Source of the DNA: an uncultured Oleispira sp. | GTDB taxonomy: Bacteria > Pseudomonadota > Gammaproteobacteria > Pseudomonadales > Oceanobacteraceae | Direction: 5' to 3' | Assembly: GCA_913061415.1 (NCBI GenBank) | Contig: CAJXUD010000007.1 | Span: forward strand, 107,295 to 171,294 | DNA: 64,000 bases | Shown here: one piece after another, positions 7,929 to 19,499 of the stretch | How positions within the stretch are numbered: the stretch's first letter is position 1 | Layout: each line of letters starts with the position of its first letter | Made by a program: the position numbers and the translations under genes | The notes under the pieces: model-generated | The model's database searches: none | Seen by the model: only the letters and a program-made list of their open reading frames with translations | What the model was told of the DNA's origin: nothing

Positions 7929-9548
7929 TTAAACCTTAAATTCACCCGTGACGCGTTGCAGGTTGCCAGAGATATCGACCAATGAAAGACTCGCCTCTTC
8001 GACCTTCTTGATACTTAGCATAGCCGTTTCTGATGTTTCTTTAATGCCTAAAACATTTTCTTTAATTGAGTAAGCTGCTCGTTCTTGCTCTTCAGCCGCT
8101 GATGCAATTTGTCTATTCATTTCAGTAATGGCAGAAACTCGCTCAGTAATTGCTGCTAGCGATTCACCCGTTTGAGCGGCATGTTCAACACTGGCTTGTG
8201 CTCTTTGCTTGCTTTGTCCCATTACATCTACAGCTGAGCGTGCAGCAGTTTGCAGTTCTTCGATTACTTTTTGAATTTCTTGGGTGGAATCCTGTGTTCT
8301 TGAAGCCAGCGTTCTTACCTCGTCGGCAACAACTGCGAACCCTCGCCCCTGCTCACCGGCACGAGCGGCCTCAATGGCAGCATTAAGCGCTAGTAAGTTG
8401 GTTTGTTCGGCAATGCCTTTAATAACATCTAGAATCGTTCCTACATTACCTGTATCGGCCTCAAGCTTGCGAATAACCTCGCCCGCTCGCTCTACCTCTT
8501 CTGCGAGACCATTAATACTGGCAACCGTCTTCGTGACGATGTCACGACCATCCTTAGCAGCCTTATCAGCTTCGTTAGCTGCTTCTGATGCGGAGTTTGC
8601 GTTATTAGATACAGCTTTAACGCTTGAAACCATTTCTTCGACTACGAGAGAAACCTGTTCCGTTGCTTCATTTTGATTGGCCGAGATGGATAGTGTCTCA
8701 CTCGTAAGGCTTCCAAGATCTGCCGATAGTGACGTTAAGGGTTCGATGGACTTCACAACATCAGTGATGCTGTTATGAAGCTTATCGACAAACTGATTAA
8801 ACCAGTCAACCACATCGCCTAACTCATCATTTGATGTTTTCTGTATGCGTTTAGTTAAATCGCCATCGCCACTGGCGATATCCTTAAGTGATACCAGTAG
8901 TTTACCTAGTGCCGTACCGATACTATTTACAATGCTCCAGCCCAGCAATAACAATATAGCAATAGTAACCCCAGTCGCCAGCATCCCCAGTGTTAACGCT
9001 TTTTGGGCATCAGAGATAGAGGCTTCAACGGTTTGATTAAATTCAGCCAGTGCGTTCTCACTGAGCTTTTCCATGGAGATTTTTACGGTTGCTAACGCAC
9101 TGTTCATTCCATCAATTTTGCCTGACATTTTACTCATATCAAGAGTGCCGGATAGCATGCCGTCCGTTACTTCATGAGCCAGGGAATAATAGTTTTTAAA
9201 TTGCGTGCGTAATTTTCTATTGTCACTACTGCGATCACTCCACAGCTCAATAATTCGATCCATATTACTAACGATTTGCTTATTCAGCTGACCAGCATTT
9301 TGAATAAACTCTACCTCTCCTGTGCTTACGGCGGTATTCAGTAGTTCTTTTATCTGGAGTAACTTGACGAGATTCTCGTCAGATTTTTGGACAACCGGAA
9401 AATACACATCCCTTACTTTCTGAATGCGCTCACTGTTTTGTGAATTAATACTGGTATTCACTGCCAGGCTGATCATGAAGCCAATAATGGCTGCGCCTGC
9501 TAAAGCAATGATCTTGGCCTTAATACTAATATTGCTTAATAAACCCAT
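7929..9548 (-). CDS. Methyl-accepting chemotaxis protein
   Basis: Transmembrane chemoreceptor of 539 residues. TM1 near 12-30 ([18 protein letters not shown]) is followed by a periplasmic four-helix-bundle-like sensor of about 150 residues. TM2 near 185-207 ([20 protein letters not shown]) leads to HAMP ([17 protein letters not shown]) and a long coiled-coil signalling domain. The universally conserved hairpin tip is [20 protein letters not shown] followed by [15 protein letters not shown]. No C-terminal CheR/CheB pentapeptide tether. Ligand not predictable. Monocistronic, with ribosome site AGGAT ahead of the ATG at 9548. Confidence 0.92.
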   Translation of the reverse strand: MGLLSNISIKAKIIALAGAAIIGFMISLAVNTSINSQNSERIQKVRDVYFPVVQKSDENLVKLLQIKELLNTAVSTGEVEFIQNAGQLNKQIVSNMDRIIELWSDRSSDNRKLRTQFKNYYSLAHEVTDGMLSGTLDMSKMSGKIDGMNSALATVKISMEKLSENALAEFNQTVEASISDAQKALTLGMLATGVTIAILLLLGWSIVNSIGTALGKLLVSLKDIASGDGDLTKRIQKTSNDELGDVVDWFNQFVDKLHNSITDVVKSIEPLTSLSADLGSLTSETLSISANQNEATEQVSLVVEEMVSSVKAVSNNANSASEAANEADKAAKDGRDIVTKTVASINGLAEEVERAGEVIRKLEADTGNVGTILDVIKGIAEQTNLLALNAAIEAARAGEQGRGFAVVADEVRTLASRTQDSTQEIQKVIEELQTAARSAVDVMGQSKQRAQASVEHAAQTGESLAAITERVSAITEMNRQIASAAEEQERAAYSIKENVLGIKETSETAMLSIKKVEEASLSLVDISGNLQRVTGEFKV

Positions 9549-9689
9549 AATAATCCTATTTCTTATAACAACTCGTTAATTGAAGAATAGAACAAGTTAC
9601 GGGGATTGCCTTAAAAAAGCATAAAATTAATAGCAATGAGCTTGCTTGAGGCTAGAGAAGTGCAGGCATGGGGTGGAAATAAGAAATGT

Positions 9690-9714
9690 GATGCTAAGGA
9701 CAGACCTTAGCATC
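9690..9714 (-). terminator. Terminator after cysG
   Basis: Perfect 10-bp stem GATGCTAAGG / CCTTAGCATC with a 5-base loop. On the minus strand it lies about 30 bases beyond the cysG stop and is followed by a T-rich stretch (ACATTTCTTATTTCC), consistent with intrinsic termination. Confidence 0.75.
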
Positions 9715-9744
9715 AACAGCATTTTATAGTAGCCTTTGCGGCTG

Positions 9745-11106
9745 CTACCACTTTAGTTTTTTATGCAATCTAACAACATCGCCGACAATTGTTAATGTGG
9801 GTGCAGAGATTGAGTTGCTGGCAATTACACCACCAATGTTTGCGAGCGTACTGGTATAGACCTTTTGCTCTGGCAGCGTACCCTTTTCGACCAATGCAAT
9901 GGGTGTGTCGGGGCTCATTCCATGCTGTATTAGAGCTTTACTAATATAGCTAATGCCAGTCAATCCCATATAGATGACTAAGGTCTGCTGAGGGTGAATT
10001 AGCTCGTTCCACGGTAAGTTAGTCGTACCATCTTTCAAATGACCCGTAACAAAGCGCACGGATTGAGCATAATCCCTATGAGTCAATGGAATACCAGCAT
10101 AGCTTGAACAACCAGAAGCGGCTGTAATGCCGGGCACAACTTGAAACGGAATTTGTTGATCAGCCAGCAGCTCAATTTCTTCGCCACCACGACCAAAAAT
10201 AAAAGGATCCCCCCCCTTTAAGCGCAACACTGTTTTTCCAAGTTTTGCGTGATCGGCTAACAGCTGATTTATTTCGTTTTGCGGTACCGAATGATCGGAC
10301 ATGGCTTTGCCGACATAAAACATCTCTGCATGACTGCTGCAGTATTCCAAAATAGGCTTTGAAACTAAGCGGTCATAAAAGACAATATCAGCTTGCTGAA
10401 TAAGGCGCACAGCTTTGAGCGTTAATAGATCAGGATCTCCTGGGCCTGCCCCTACTAAGAAGACTTCACCTATGCTTTTTCCAGCAATCACTTCATTGCA
10501 CACTTTTTCAGCTTGATCTTCTTTACCTGCAAGAACTAAATTAGGCATTGGGCTCGACATCAGCTTGCGCCAAAGCTGTTGACGTTTTTGGGTATCGTCA
10601 AAGTGAGTTCTTATTGTCTTGCGCAGACTGGATGTGAATTTCGCCAATTGTGAAATTCTAGGAGATAACGCTGCATCAAGCTGATTTCGAAGGTAGCGTG
10701 TTAATGCTGGGGATTCGGAAGCGGATGAAACTGTAATCATCACAGGATTACGATCAATAATTGCCGGAAAAATAAAGTCGCTGCCTGCAGGATCGTCAGC
10801 AATGCTTACAGGACAGGACAGTGCTTTTGCCCAACGTGCAATTTCTTGATTGGTATCAGAATTATCGGTAGCGGCGACAATGCGATGCCCTTGCAGAACA
10901 TGCTGCTCTTGCGCCAAGGCATTAATGTGATGAATACTCTGCTGATCAACAAGATCCTGCAAGCGAGCATCTAGATTAGGCGAGACCACCGTGATGGCGT
11001 GAGTGAACTTGGTCAGCGTTTGGACTTTGCGCTGGGCTACCTGCCCACCGCCAAAGATAATGAATTTAACATCGTTTGAGCGGTGCAGCAGAGGTAGCCA
11101 GTTCAT
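9745..11106 (-). CDS. cysG: CysG, siroheme synthase (multifunctional)
   Basis: Converts uroporphyrinogen III to siroheme: two SAM methylations to precorrin-2, NAD-dependent oxidation to sirohydrochlorin, then iron insertion. 453 residues. The N-terminal dehydrogenase/ferrochelatase module (1-about 205) has NAD-binding FIIFGGGQVAQRKVQTL and the ADDPAGSDFIFPAI segment. The C-terminal uroporphyrinogen methyltransferase (about 215-450) has FLVGAGPGDPDLLTLKAVR and LKGGDPFIFGRGGEE. It follows serS by 14 bases. Its product is the cofactor of NirB, encoded at 56393-58954 in this window. Confidence 0.95.
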   Translation of the reverse strand: MNWLPLLHRSNDVKFIIFGGGQVAQRKVQTLTKFTHAITVVSPNLDARLQDLVDQQSIHHINALAQEQHVLQGHRIVAATDNSDTNQEIARWAKALSCPVSIADDPAGSDFIFPAIIDRNPVMITVSSASESPALTRYLRNQLDAALSPRISQLAKFTSSLRKTIRTHFDDTQKRQQLWRKLMSSPMPNLVLAGKEDQAEKVCNEVIAGKSIGEVFLVGAGPGDPDLLTLKAVRLIQQADIVFYDRLVSKPILEYCSSHAEMFYVGKAMSDHSVPQNEINQLLADHAKLGKTVLRLKGGDPFIFGRGGEEIELLADQQIPFQVVPGITAASGCSSYAGIPLTHRDYAQSVRFVTGHLKDGTTNLPWNELIHPQQTLVIYMGLTGISYISKALIQHGMSPDTPIALVEKGTLPEQKVYTSTLANIGGVIASNSISAPTLTIVGDVVRLHKKLKW

Positions 11107-11120
11107 TGTGTTACCTTATA

Positions 11121-12786
<1,666 letters not shown>

Positions 12787-12795
12787 AATCCTTTC

Positions 12796-14139
12796 CTATT
12801 GTTCATTATAACGCTGACGACTGGCGGTTCTATTTAATTCATCCAGATAACGCAACTTTTCAGAAATTTTCTGCTCAAGCCCACGCTCAACTGGCTGATA
12901 AAAACGACTGCCTTTTAATTCTTCAGGCAGGTAACACTCTCCAGCAGCAAAGGCATTCTCTTCGTCATGAGCATATCGATATTCGTTTCCATGCCCCATT
13001 TCTGCCATTAACTTAGTCGGTGCATTACGCAAGTGAATGGGGACGTCATAAGAAGGCTGCTGACGAATGGTTGCAAGTATTTTATTGTACGCTTTGTAAA
13101 CCGCATTACTTTTTGCTGCGCAAGCTAAGTAACTAATCGCTTGGGCGATCGCTAGCTCCCCCTCAGGAGAACCCAGTCGCTCTTGAACATCCCAAGCATT
13201 CAGACTAATGGTGAGTGCGCGAGGATCGGCATTGCCTATATCTTCACTGGCCATTCTAACAACTCGGCGGGCAATATAAAGAGGGTCGCAGCCGCCGTCA
13301 ATCATTCGTGCAAACCAATACAGAGCACCTTGAGGGTCTGACCCCCTAACGGATTTGTGCAATGCTGAAATTTGATCATAAAATGCATCCCCGCCTTTAT
13401 CAAAGCGGCGAAAAGTATTCTGCAGGCTGGTGGCGACAACGTTCAAAGTAATAATATTGTCAGTGCTCAGCTGGCTGGCGATCTCAAGAAGATTTAAGGC
13501 GGTTCTCGCATCGCCATCAGCCGCTTTTGCTAAGGCTGATAAAACACCGTCTTCGGCAGTGTAGCGACCTGAGAAGCCTAATTTACTGCCCAGCGCACGC
13601 TCTAAAACCGTTATAAGTACATCGCTATCCATCGATTTGAGTACATAAACTCGCGCGCGTGATAATAATGCGTTATTTAACTCAAACGAGGGGTTTTCAG
13701 TCGTTGCACCAATGAAAATAAAGGTGCCATCTTCTACATAAGGCAAAAATGCATCTTGCTGGCTTTTATTGAAGCGATGTACTTCATCAACAAAAAGGAC
13801 GGTTTTGCGACGCTGAGCCTGATTTTGCTTGGCCTTAGCAACGACTTCGCGAATTTCTTTTATGCCTGCCATTACCGCACTTAAACTTAAGAAATCGCAT
13901 TCTTCACTCTGAGCAAGTAGTCGTGCCAGTGTTGTTTTACCGACACCCGGCGGCCCCCAAAGTATCATAGAGTGCAGGCTTCTTTGATCAAGCATTAAGC
14001 GCAAAGGCCCTGCTGGGCCTAATAAGTGTGTTTGGCCGAAATAATCATCTAGGGACGTAGGCCTTAAACGCGCCGCAAGTGGTGCGTGATTTTGTGCTTG
14101 ATCGGCGTCCTGCTGAAAAAATAAATCATCTGCCGACAT
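12796..14139 (-). CDS. rarA: RarA/MgsA replication-associated recombination ATPase
   Basis: AAA+ clamp-loader-like ATPase acting at stalled replication forks, 447 residues. Walker A is GPPGVGKTTLARLLA, Walker B VLFVDEVHRFNKSQQDAF, and sensor 1 lies around FIGATTENPSFELN. The C-terminal tetramerisation/MgsA region follows (SDPQGALYWFARMIDGGCDP, MPHxxx-like MGHGNEYRYAHDEENAF). Three bases separate it from lolA upstream, the conserved ftsK-lolA-rarA-crcB-serS order. Confidence 0.95.
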   Translation of the reverse strand: MSADDLFFQQDADQAQNHAPLAARLRPTSLDDYFGQTHLLGPAGPLRLMLDQRSLHSMILWGPPGVGKTTLARLLAQSEECDFLSLSAVMAGIKEIREVVAKAKQNQAQRRKTVLFVDEVHRFNKSQQDAFLPYVEDGTFIFIGATTENPSFELNNALLSRARVYVLKSMDSDVLITVLERALGSKLGFSGRYTAEDGVLSALAKAADGDARTALNLLEIASQLSTDNIITLNVVATSLQNTFRRFDKGGDAFYDQISALHKSVRGSDPQGALYWFARMIDGGCDPLYIARRVVRMASEDIGNADPRALTISLNAWDVQERLGSPEGELAIAQAISYLACAAKSNAVYKAYNKILATIRQQPSYDVPIHLRNAPTKLMAEMGHGNEYRYAHDEENAFAAGECYLPEELKGSRFYQPVERGLEQKISEKLRYLDELNRTASRQRYNEQ

Positions 14140-14142
14140 TTT

Positions 14143-14838
14143 TTAATACTTACCCTGTCGGCCATCAATGATGTCAATGCCATCAGGAATGGAAAAGTTG
14201 AAAGTATCTTGAGCAAGAGTTGGGTTATTTAAAACGTCAGTGAAACTAATCTGGGTAATCTGTCCTGAAGCATCTCGAATGATCATTTGAGTAAGGGATT
14301 GTTGCTCATCGAGCTTATTGAAATCCAACTCTAAAGAATCGAATAATTGGCTTGTATCTTTAGGTTGCAAGATGAAGCGAATTTCATTCTCTGTATTACT
14401 TTCTGTAATAATGAAGTCATCCCCAATGGCACTGACGTCGCCACCCAGTAATAAAGCTGGGGTTTCAGAGAGGCGATTATCCATATCTTTAATGCTGACC
14501 TGTTCCAAATCCTCATCATAGATCCATAATGACTGACCGTCAGAAATCACTAATTGCTCATAGATGCCTTCAGTCTTCCAGCGGAGCTTTCCGGGCTTGG
14601 CAACTTGCATAAAGCCTTCCACGCGCTGGAGCGTATTGCCCAGGCCATCTTGAGTTAGCTGAACAAATTTGGCAGAAAAGCTATTGATCAGATTCAATTG
14701 CTGCTTCAGATTCTGAACTGCGTAAGTGGTATTCGCAACTGGCTGACTTAATACATGAATAGTATCACCTGCCCAGCTTGGGCTAGCGCATGTCAAAGCT
14801 AATGCTAGCCCTGTTCCGATAATAGAAGTACGTTTCAC
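14143..14838 (-). CDS. lolA: LolA, outer-membrane lipoprotein chaperone
   Basis: Periplasmic carrier that ferries lipoproteins from LolCDE to LolB. 231 residues with an N-terminal signal peptide (basic MKRTS, hydrophobic core, likely cut after PSWA). Mature LolA fold features are INSFSAKFVQLTQDGLGN, the GFMQVAKPGKLRWKTEG strand and the QLVISDGQSLWIYDEDLEQV strand. Lies between ftsK and rarA in the same direction; 83 bases from ftsK. Confidence 0.93.
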   Translation of the reverse strand: MKRTSIIGTGLALALTCASPSWAGDTIHVLSQPVANTTYAVQNLKQQLNLINSFSAKFVQLTQDGLGNTLQRVEGFMQVAKPGKLRWKTEGIYEQLVISDGQSLWIYDEDLEQVSIKDMDNRLSETPALLLGGDVSAIGDDFIITESNTENEIRFILQPKDTSQLFDSLELDFNKLDEQQSLTQMIIRDASGQITQISFTDVLNNPTLAQDTFNFSIPDGIDIIDGRQGKY

Positions 14839-14921
14839 AAACTCTCCAAATACATCGCCATCAAAATTTATGGCTTACTTAAAACACTGTTGATTATTAA
14901 TTTTCTTCCGACGGCTATTGG

Positions 14922-17474
14922 CTAGCGATTTATCGGGGGTGGAGCAATAACTTCACGACTACCATTGTGCGCAGCAGGTGAAACCACCCCGCTTGCTTCC
15001 ATTGTTTCTACTAACCGAGCCGCGCGGTTATAGCCAATGCGTAATTTACGCTGTACTGATGATATAGAGACCTTGCGCGTTTCTGTAACAAAAGCAACAG
15101 CTTGATCGTACAGGTCATCCTTCTCATCGCCACCTTCAAGGGTTAGCCCAGCTTGCTCTGTGGCCTGGGTGATTTCTTCGATGTAATTCGGCTCGCCTTT
15201 GGTCTTCCATTCAGCAACAACCCTATGAACCTCATCATCATCAACAAAAGCACCATGAACACGAATTGGAATGCTGGTTCCTGCGGGCTGAAATAGCATG
15301 TCACCATGGCCTAATAACTGCTCTGCGCCACCTTGATCTAAAATAGTGCGAGAATCAATTTTAGATGAAACTTGGAACGCTATTCGGGTAGGTACGTTGG
15401 CCTTAATTAGGCCGGTAATAACATCCACCGAAGGACGCTGGGTGGCTAGAATCAGGTGAATACCTGCCGCTCGGGCTTTTTGTGCAATTCGAGCGATGAG
15501 CTCTTCAACCTTTTTGCCAACCGTCATCATCATATCGGCAAACTCATCCACTATGACAACAATATAAGGCAGTGGTTCTAATGTAGGCGGCGTAGTATCA
15601 AAACTCTGATCTATGCGCCAAAGTGGATCGGGGACGGGCTTACCTTCAGCAATCGCAGCTCTTACTTTAGCGTTGTGCCCAGCTACATTACGAACACCCA
15701 TCGCCGCCATCAGCTGATAGCGGCGTTCCATTTCTTCTACACACCAGCGTAAGCCATTTGCCGCTTCTTTCATGTCAGTAATAACGGGCGTTAAAAGATG
15801 CGGTATACCTTCATAAACTGAGAGTTCAAGCATCTTTGGATCAACCATAATCAAGCGAACTTCATCAGGAGTCGACTTGTATAACAGGCTGATAATCATG
15901 GCGTTCACGCCTACAGATTTACCCGAGCCAGTGGTGCCTGCAACCAGTAAATGCGGCATTTTAGCCAAATCAGTCACCACTGGATTGCCTGCAATGTCAT
16001 GACCTAACGCGATGGTTAGTGGCGATTTGGATTTGTCGAAATCTTCTGATGATAAAACGGAAGAAAGGCGAACCATGGCGCGGTGTTCATTGGGGATTTC
16101 TATTCCCATAACAGACTTGCCTGGAATTACTTCGACCACACGAACGCTATTCATTGCCATTGAACGTGCAAGATCTTGTGCAATACCCGAAACCTTGCTG
16201 GCTTTGGTTCCAGGGGCAGGCTGAATTTCAAAGCGAGTAATTACAGGGCCTGGGGCGACGGCCATTACTTCTGCTTTGATGCCAAAATCAGCCAGTTTCT
16301 GCTCGAGCATAATGGATAATTCTTCTAGACGCGCTTTTGAATATCCTATTTTTTGATCTTCATCGGCTGGGTCTAATAAGGCAATTGAGGGGAGTGGATT
16401 TTCTTCTGTGAATAATTTTCCTTGAAGATCACGAACCGCGCGCTCGCTTGGTTTCGTATCACGTTTCTCAAGCGGCTCTATCTTTACCTCTTTCATAAGT
16501 GCAGCAGAAGTACTCAGTTTTGTATCAAGCTCTACACTGTCGATTAAAATGGGGGGTTCTTTATCCATATCGGCTGCTTTGGCTTTGACCTTACTGATAG
16601 CCGGTGCCACGAGTGCTTTGACTCGAGAGCGCACAGTGCTTAGGTTGGCATTGTCATTTATACCAGAGGTATCATTTATACCAGAGGTATCATTTACGTC
16701 AGTATCATTTGAGGTGGCGATGCTAGACAGTAACGGTTCAATTTTTACTGATCGAGCAGGTGTTTGTAAGCCCTGCTCTAATGCTTGATCGGGCGATTGC
16801 TGTGATGATTGTTGTCTTGAATGCAGCGTTTTGCTGGCTTTGCGTTTATTCATTTTCAACTGAATCTTTGCGGCTAAGCTCTTAAATAATTGAACGGCAG
16901 ATTCAATGATACTAAAGACAAAGCTACCAATAGCATCAAATACAGCCAGCCACGAAAACTCCCAGAACAGCATTGAGCCAATACACAACATAAGGGTCAG
17001 TAGAATCGAGCCGCCAATCGTGCTGAATAGTGAGATTGTCAGACTGGCAATGCTCTGCCCTATCATCCCTCCTACACCCGCTGGCAACGATTCAGCCGTG
17101 AAAACGCTGAATTCAAACAACGCCGCTAGTGAGAAAACAGACAAGAAAAAACCAAGCAGGCGTAACATCCATATCGCACCGGAAGTTTCAGCCTGATGTG
17201 TCCTGAATATTTGAACGACTTTGCCTGCAGCCAGTAATGGAATAATGTAGGCCAAATAACCGAGAGCATGAAGCAACCCATCTGCTAAATAAGCGCCGAC
17301 TGGGCCGCCTGCATTTTTAAAGGATGTGTTTGCGCCTGCTGTTGACCAGCCATCATCAAGAGGGGAATATGTAACCAGCGAGAGTAAAAGATAAGCGCAA
17401 AGTGCTGTGAGGCATAGCAGAGCGATATCCTGCTTTAAATTACGTTCCTTTTTTTCTAGTTTTTCTGCTGCCAA
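14922..17474 (-). CDS. ftsK: FtsK DNA translocase
   Basis: Septum-anchored hexameric DNA pump that clears chromosomes from the division site and activates XerCD recombination at dif. About 850 residues. Four to five N-terminal TM helices come first ([40 protein letters not shown]). A variable linker follows, then the RecA-like motor (Walker [18 protein letters not shown], Walker B region [31 protein letters not shown]) and the winged-helix gamma domain reading KOPS ([19 protein letters not shown]). I chose the TTG at 17474 because AAGGA lies 8 bases ahead; a GTG at 17519 would add 15 residues but has no ribosome site. The linker holds a short tandem repeat. Confidence 0.93.
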   Translation of the reverse strand: MAAEKLEKKERNLKQDIALLCLTALCAYLLLSLVTYSPLDDGWSTAGANTSFKNAGGPVGAYLADGLLHALGYLAYIIPLLAAGKVVQIFRTHQAETSGAIWMLRLLGFFLSVFSLAALFEFSVFTAESLPAGVGGMIGQSIASLTISLFSTIGGSILLTLMLCIGSMLFWEFSWLAVFDAIGSFVFSIIESAVQLFKSLAAKIQLKMNKRKASKTLHSRQQSSQQSPDQALEQGLQTPARSVKIEPLLSSIATSNDTDVNDTSGINDTSGINDNANLSTVRSRVKALVAPAISKVKAKAADMDKEPPILIDSVELDTKLSTSAALMKEVKIEPLEKRDTKPSERAVRDLQGKLFTEENPLPSIALLDPADEDQKIGYSKARLEELSIMLEQKLADFGIKAEVMAVAPGPVITRFEIQPAPGTKASKVSGIAQDLARSMAMNSVRVVEVIPGKSVMGIEIPNEHRAMVRLSSVLSSEDFDKSKSPLTIALGHDIAGNPVVTDLAKMPHLLVAGTTGSGKSVGVNAMIISLLYKSTPDEVRLIMVDPKMLELSVYEGIPHLLTPVITDMKEAANGLRWCVEEMERRYQLMAAMGVRNVAGHNAKVRAAIAEGKPVPDPLWRIDQSFDTTPPTLEPLPYIVVIVDEFADMMMTVGKKVEELIARIAQKARAAGIHLILATQRPSVDVITGLIKANVPTRIAFQVSSKIDSRTILDQGGAEQLLGHGDMLFQPAGTSIPIRVHGAFVDDDEVHRVVAEWKTKGEPNYIEEITQATEQAGLTLEGGDEKDDLYDQAVAFVTETRKVSISSVQRKLRIGYNRAARLVETMEASGVVSPAAHNGSREVIAPPPINR
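16654..16701 (-). repeat. 18-bp tandem repeat inside the ftsK linker
   Basis: TCATTTATACCAGAGGTA occurs twice in tandem (16654-16689), followed by a diverged partial third copy. It is in frame and encodes the repeated peptide NDTSGI in the disordered linker, so copy number can change without breaking the frame. Confidence 0.85.
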
Positions 17475-17571
17475 AGCAGGTATCCTTAATAATAACAATA
17501 GATTGGCACAGTCTATCACGCATTTTCGTACAATATAGCCTTAAGCAAGACAACAGAAAAAATAGACTTTT

Positions 17572-18276
17572 ATGATAGATTGGTTACAAGAAGATTTACC
17601 CCCTTATTTTCCCGATACGGCACTGGCTCAAACAGACCCCAACGGTTTGCTTGCCGCGGGCGGGCTGTTAACCCCTGCCTGGCTAGTAGCGGCGTATCGG
17701 CGCGGAATATTCCCTTGGTATGATGATGAGAGTCCTATTCTTTGGTGGAGTCCTGCTCCCCGCATGATTTTAAAAGCCAGCGATTTTCATCTTGGTCGAA
17801 CCGTGCGCAAGCTGTTAAAGAAAAGTGACTATAAAATAAGTTGTGATCTAGCCTTCAATGAAATCATCTATCAATGCGCTCAACCGCGTGATGGTCAAGA
17901 CGGTACATGGATAACAGATGAGATGGAGCAAGCCTATATTCGCTTGCACGCAAATGGTATTGGTCACTCGGTTGAATGCTGGAGTTCAAAGGGTGAGTTA
18001 ATTGGCGGGCTTTATGGCCTACAAATCAACGGTGTGTTTTTTGGCGAATCAATGTTCAGCTTAGCGAGCAATGCGTCAAAGCTCTCTTTTGCTTATTTTG
18101 CTCAATTCTTATTTGATTCCGGTATTAAAATAATTGATTGCCAGATGCACAGTGACCATATGGCTCAGTTTGGTGCCAAAGAAATTGAACGACACGAATT
18201 TGAAAACTTGCTGAGCAGCGCTATTAGTGACTCATTAGTATTTAACTACCCCGCTTTTTTGACAGATGGGGTTTAA
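17572..18276 (+). CDS. aat: Leucyl/phenylalanyl-tRNA--protein transferase
   Basis: Adds Leu or Phe from charged tRNA to proteins with N-terminal Arg or Lys, marking them for ClpS-ClpAP. 234 residues. Conserved motifs: PNGLLAAGGLLTPAWLVAAY, RRGIFPWYDDESPILWWSPA, PRMIL, and GEIGGLYGL-type GELIGGLYGLQINGVFFGES. Five bases ahead of bpt. Its downstream partners clpS and clpA are encoded at 19500-22154. Confidence 0.95.
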   Translation: MIDWLQEDLPPYFPDTALAQTDPNGLLAAGGLLTPAWLVAAYRRGIFPWYDDESPILWWSPAPRMILKASDFHLGRTVRKLLKKSDYKISCDLAFNEIIYQCAQPRDGQDGTWITDEMEQAYIRLHANGIGHSVECWSSKGELIGGLYGLQINGVFFGESMFSLASNASKLSFAYFAQFLFDSGIKIIDCQMHSDHMAQFGAKEIERHEFENLLSSAISDSLVFNYPAFLTDGV

Positions 18277-18281
18277 TTCAA

Positions 18282-18998
18282 ATGCACGATTCTGAAGTAT
18301 TATTCTATCGCCATATAGAGAATAGCGAATGCGGCTACCTCCCAAGCCTTGAAAGTAATAGCATTTTCATTGATCCGGAAAGTAAGCCCACTAAAGATCA
18401 GCTTAACCTGCTTCACCTTCAAGGCTTTCGTCGCAGTGGCAAGCTGGTCTATCGGCCGCATTGCCCTGACTGCAATGCGTGTCAGTCATGCAGGATTATT
18501 AACCCTGAATTTCGCGCTAGTAAAAATCAAAAAAAAGCGATAAAGCGAAATCAGGATATCAGCCTGCATTGGTCTGAAGCGGCTTTTAATAACGAGCACT
18601 ACCAGCTTTACCAGCGCTACATCAATCAGCGTCATCAGGATGGCGAAATGTTCCCCGCGAGTGAGGAGCAATATCAGGGATTTTTAATAGAAGGGCATGG
18701 CACTCACAAGTTTCTTGAGTTGCGCGACGCAGAAGGTACTCTAATAGGCTGTTGTGTTGTCGATGTTTTCTATGATGGCTTGTCAGCAATTTATAGCTAT
18801 TTCGATCCAGATCAGCCTCGTCGCTCGCTTGGGCGGTATATTGTTCTTGCCCTTATTAGCGAGTGCCAGCAGCAAGGGTTACCTTACACTTACTTAGGAT
18901 ACTGGATTAAAAACGCCAACAAAATGAGCTACAAGGCTGATTATCAGCCATTAGAGGTGTTTGATGGTGAATTTTGGCGAAAACTGGTCATTAAATAG
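18282..18998 (+). CDS. bpt: Bpt, aspartate/glutamate leucyltransferase (arginyltransferase family)
   Basis: Bacterial ATE-family enzyme that leucylates proteins beginning with Asp or Glu, extending the N-degron pathway. 238 residues. The N-terminal cysteine motif is CPDCNACQSCRI, and the C-terminal part has CVVDVFYDGLSAIYSYFDP and the ending YLGYWIKNANKMSYKADYQP. It follows aat by five bases, so both N-degron aminoacyl-transferases form one transcription unit, with infA 80 bases further on. Confidence 0.94.
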   Translation: MHDSEVLFYRHIENSECGYLPSLESNSIFIDPESKPTKDQLNLLHLQGFRRSGKLVYRPHCPDCNACQSCRIINPEFRASKNQKKAIKRNQDISLHWSEAAFNNEHYQLYQRYINQRHQDGEMFPASEEQYQGFLIEGHGTHKFLELRDAEGTLIGCCVVDVFYDGLSAIYSYFDPDQPRRSLGRYIVLALISECQQQGLPYTYLGYWIKNANKMSYKADYQPLEVFDGEFWRKLVIK

Positions 18999-19078
18999 GC
19001 CAAATGAATATAAGCCTTTGCTTATTGGTAATTTTTAAGGCAGAATTCGCCGCATTAGACAATGTCAACAGGTGAAGA

Positions 19079-19297
19079 ATGGCAAAAGGCGATCATATTG
19101 AAATGGACGGAGAGGTTATTGATACCCTTCCGAATACAATGTTCCGTGTTAAGTTGGAAAACGACCACGTTGTAACAGCACACATTTCTGGAAAAATGCG
19201 TAAAAACTACATTCGCATTTTGACCGGCGATAAAGTAAAGGTGGAACTAACACCTTACGACCTTAGTAAAGGCCGTATTACTTACCGCGCACGTTAA
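19079..19297 (+). CDS. infA: Translation initiation factor IF-1
   Basis: 72-residue S1/OB-fold factor that occupies the ribosomal A site during initiation. The sequence is nearly canonical: [19 protein letters not shown] at the start, then [20 protein letters not shown] and the ending RITYRAR. The AGGTGAAG just upstream supplies the ribosome site. Followed immediately by a strong terminator. The aat-bpt-infA-clpA-clpS neighbourhood is conserved in gammaproteobacteria. Confidence 0.97.
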   Translation: MAKGDHIEMDGEVIDTLPNTMFRVKLENDHVVTAHISGKMRKNYIRILTGDKVKVELTPYDLSKGRITYRAR

Positions 19298-19301
19298 AAG
19301 C

Positions 19302-19339
19302 AAAAAGGCCGGCTAGCATCGCTACCCGGCCCTTTTTTT
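19302..19339 (+). terminator. infA terminator
   Basis: GGCCGG at 19307-19312 pairs with CCGGCC at 19326-19331; an inner TAGC/GCTA pairing extends the stem. The hairpin is followed by seven T residues (19333-19339). Lies five bases after the infA stop. Confidence 0.9.
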
Positions 19340-19347
19340 GTCTTAGA

Positions 19348-19407
19348 TTTGATAATCCTACCTTTGATAATCCTACCTTTGATAGTCCTACCTTTGATAG
19401 TCCTACC
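19348..19407. repeat. Four tandem 15-bp repeats
   Basis: Four head-to-tail 15-bp units: TTTGATAATCCTACC twice (19348-19377) and TTTGATAGTCCTACC twice (19378-19407). They lie between the infA terminator and the clpA stop. Read on the minus strand the period is in frame with a short hydrophobic open frame, giving GRTIK/GRIIK units, but I do not consider that frame a supported gene. Confidence 0.95.
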
Positions 19408-19499
19408 AGAGTCCATTAGCGAATTTCTAGCAAGTATAATCAACCCCCCCACTCCGGCAGCCAAATAAAGATTCGCCAGCCAGAGCAAGGCTATATCAC

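Noticed and set aside
8150..8676. Plus-strand frames opposite the chemoreceptor
   Set aside because: Antisense shadows of the conserved signalling domain, with no start signals or family match.
12787..12795. Fluoride riboswitch for crcB
   Set aside because: Only nine bases separate rarA and crcB; there is no room for a leader.
19348..19407. CRISPR array
   Set aside because: The repeats are directly adjacent 15-mers without unique spacers. No cas gene or other repeat-spacer pattern was seen anywhere in the window.
19294..19488. 64-codon minus-strand frame through the 15-bp repeats after clpA
   Set aside because: TTG start without ribosome site, and it reads through the infA terminator hairpin. 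The hydrophobic first half is suggestive, but support is too weak for a gene call.
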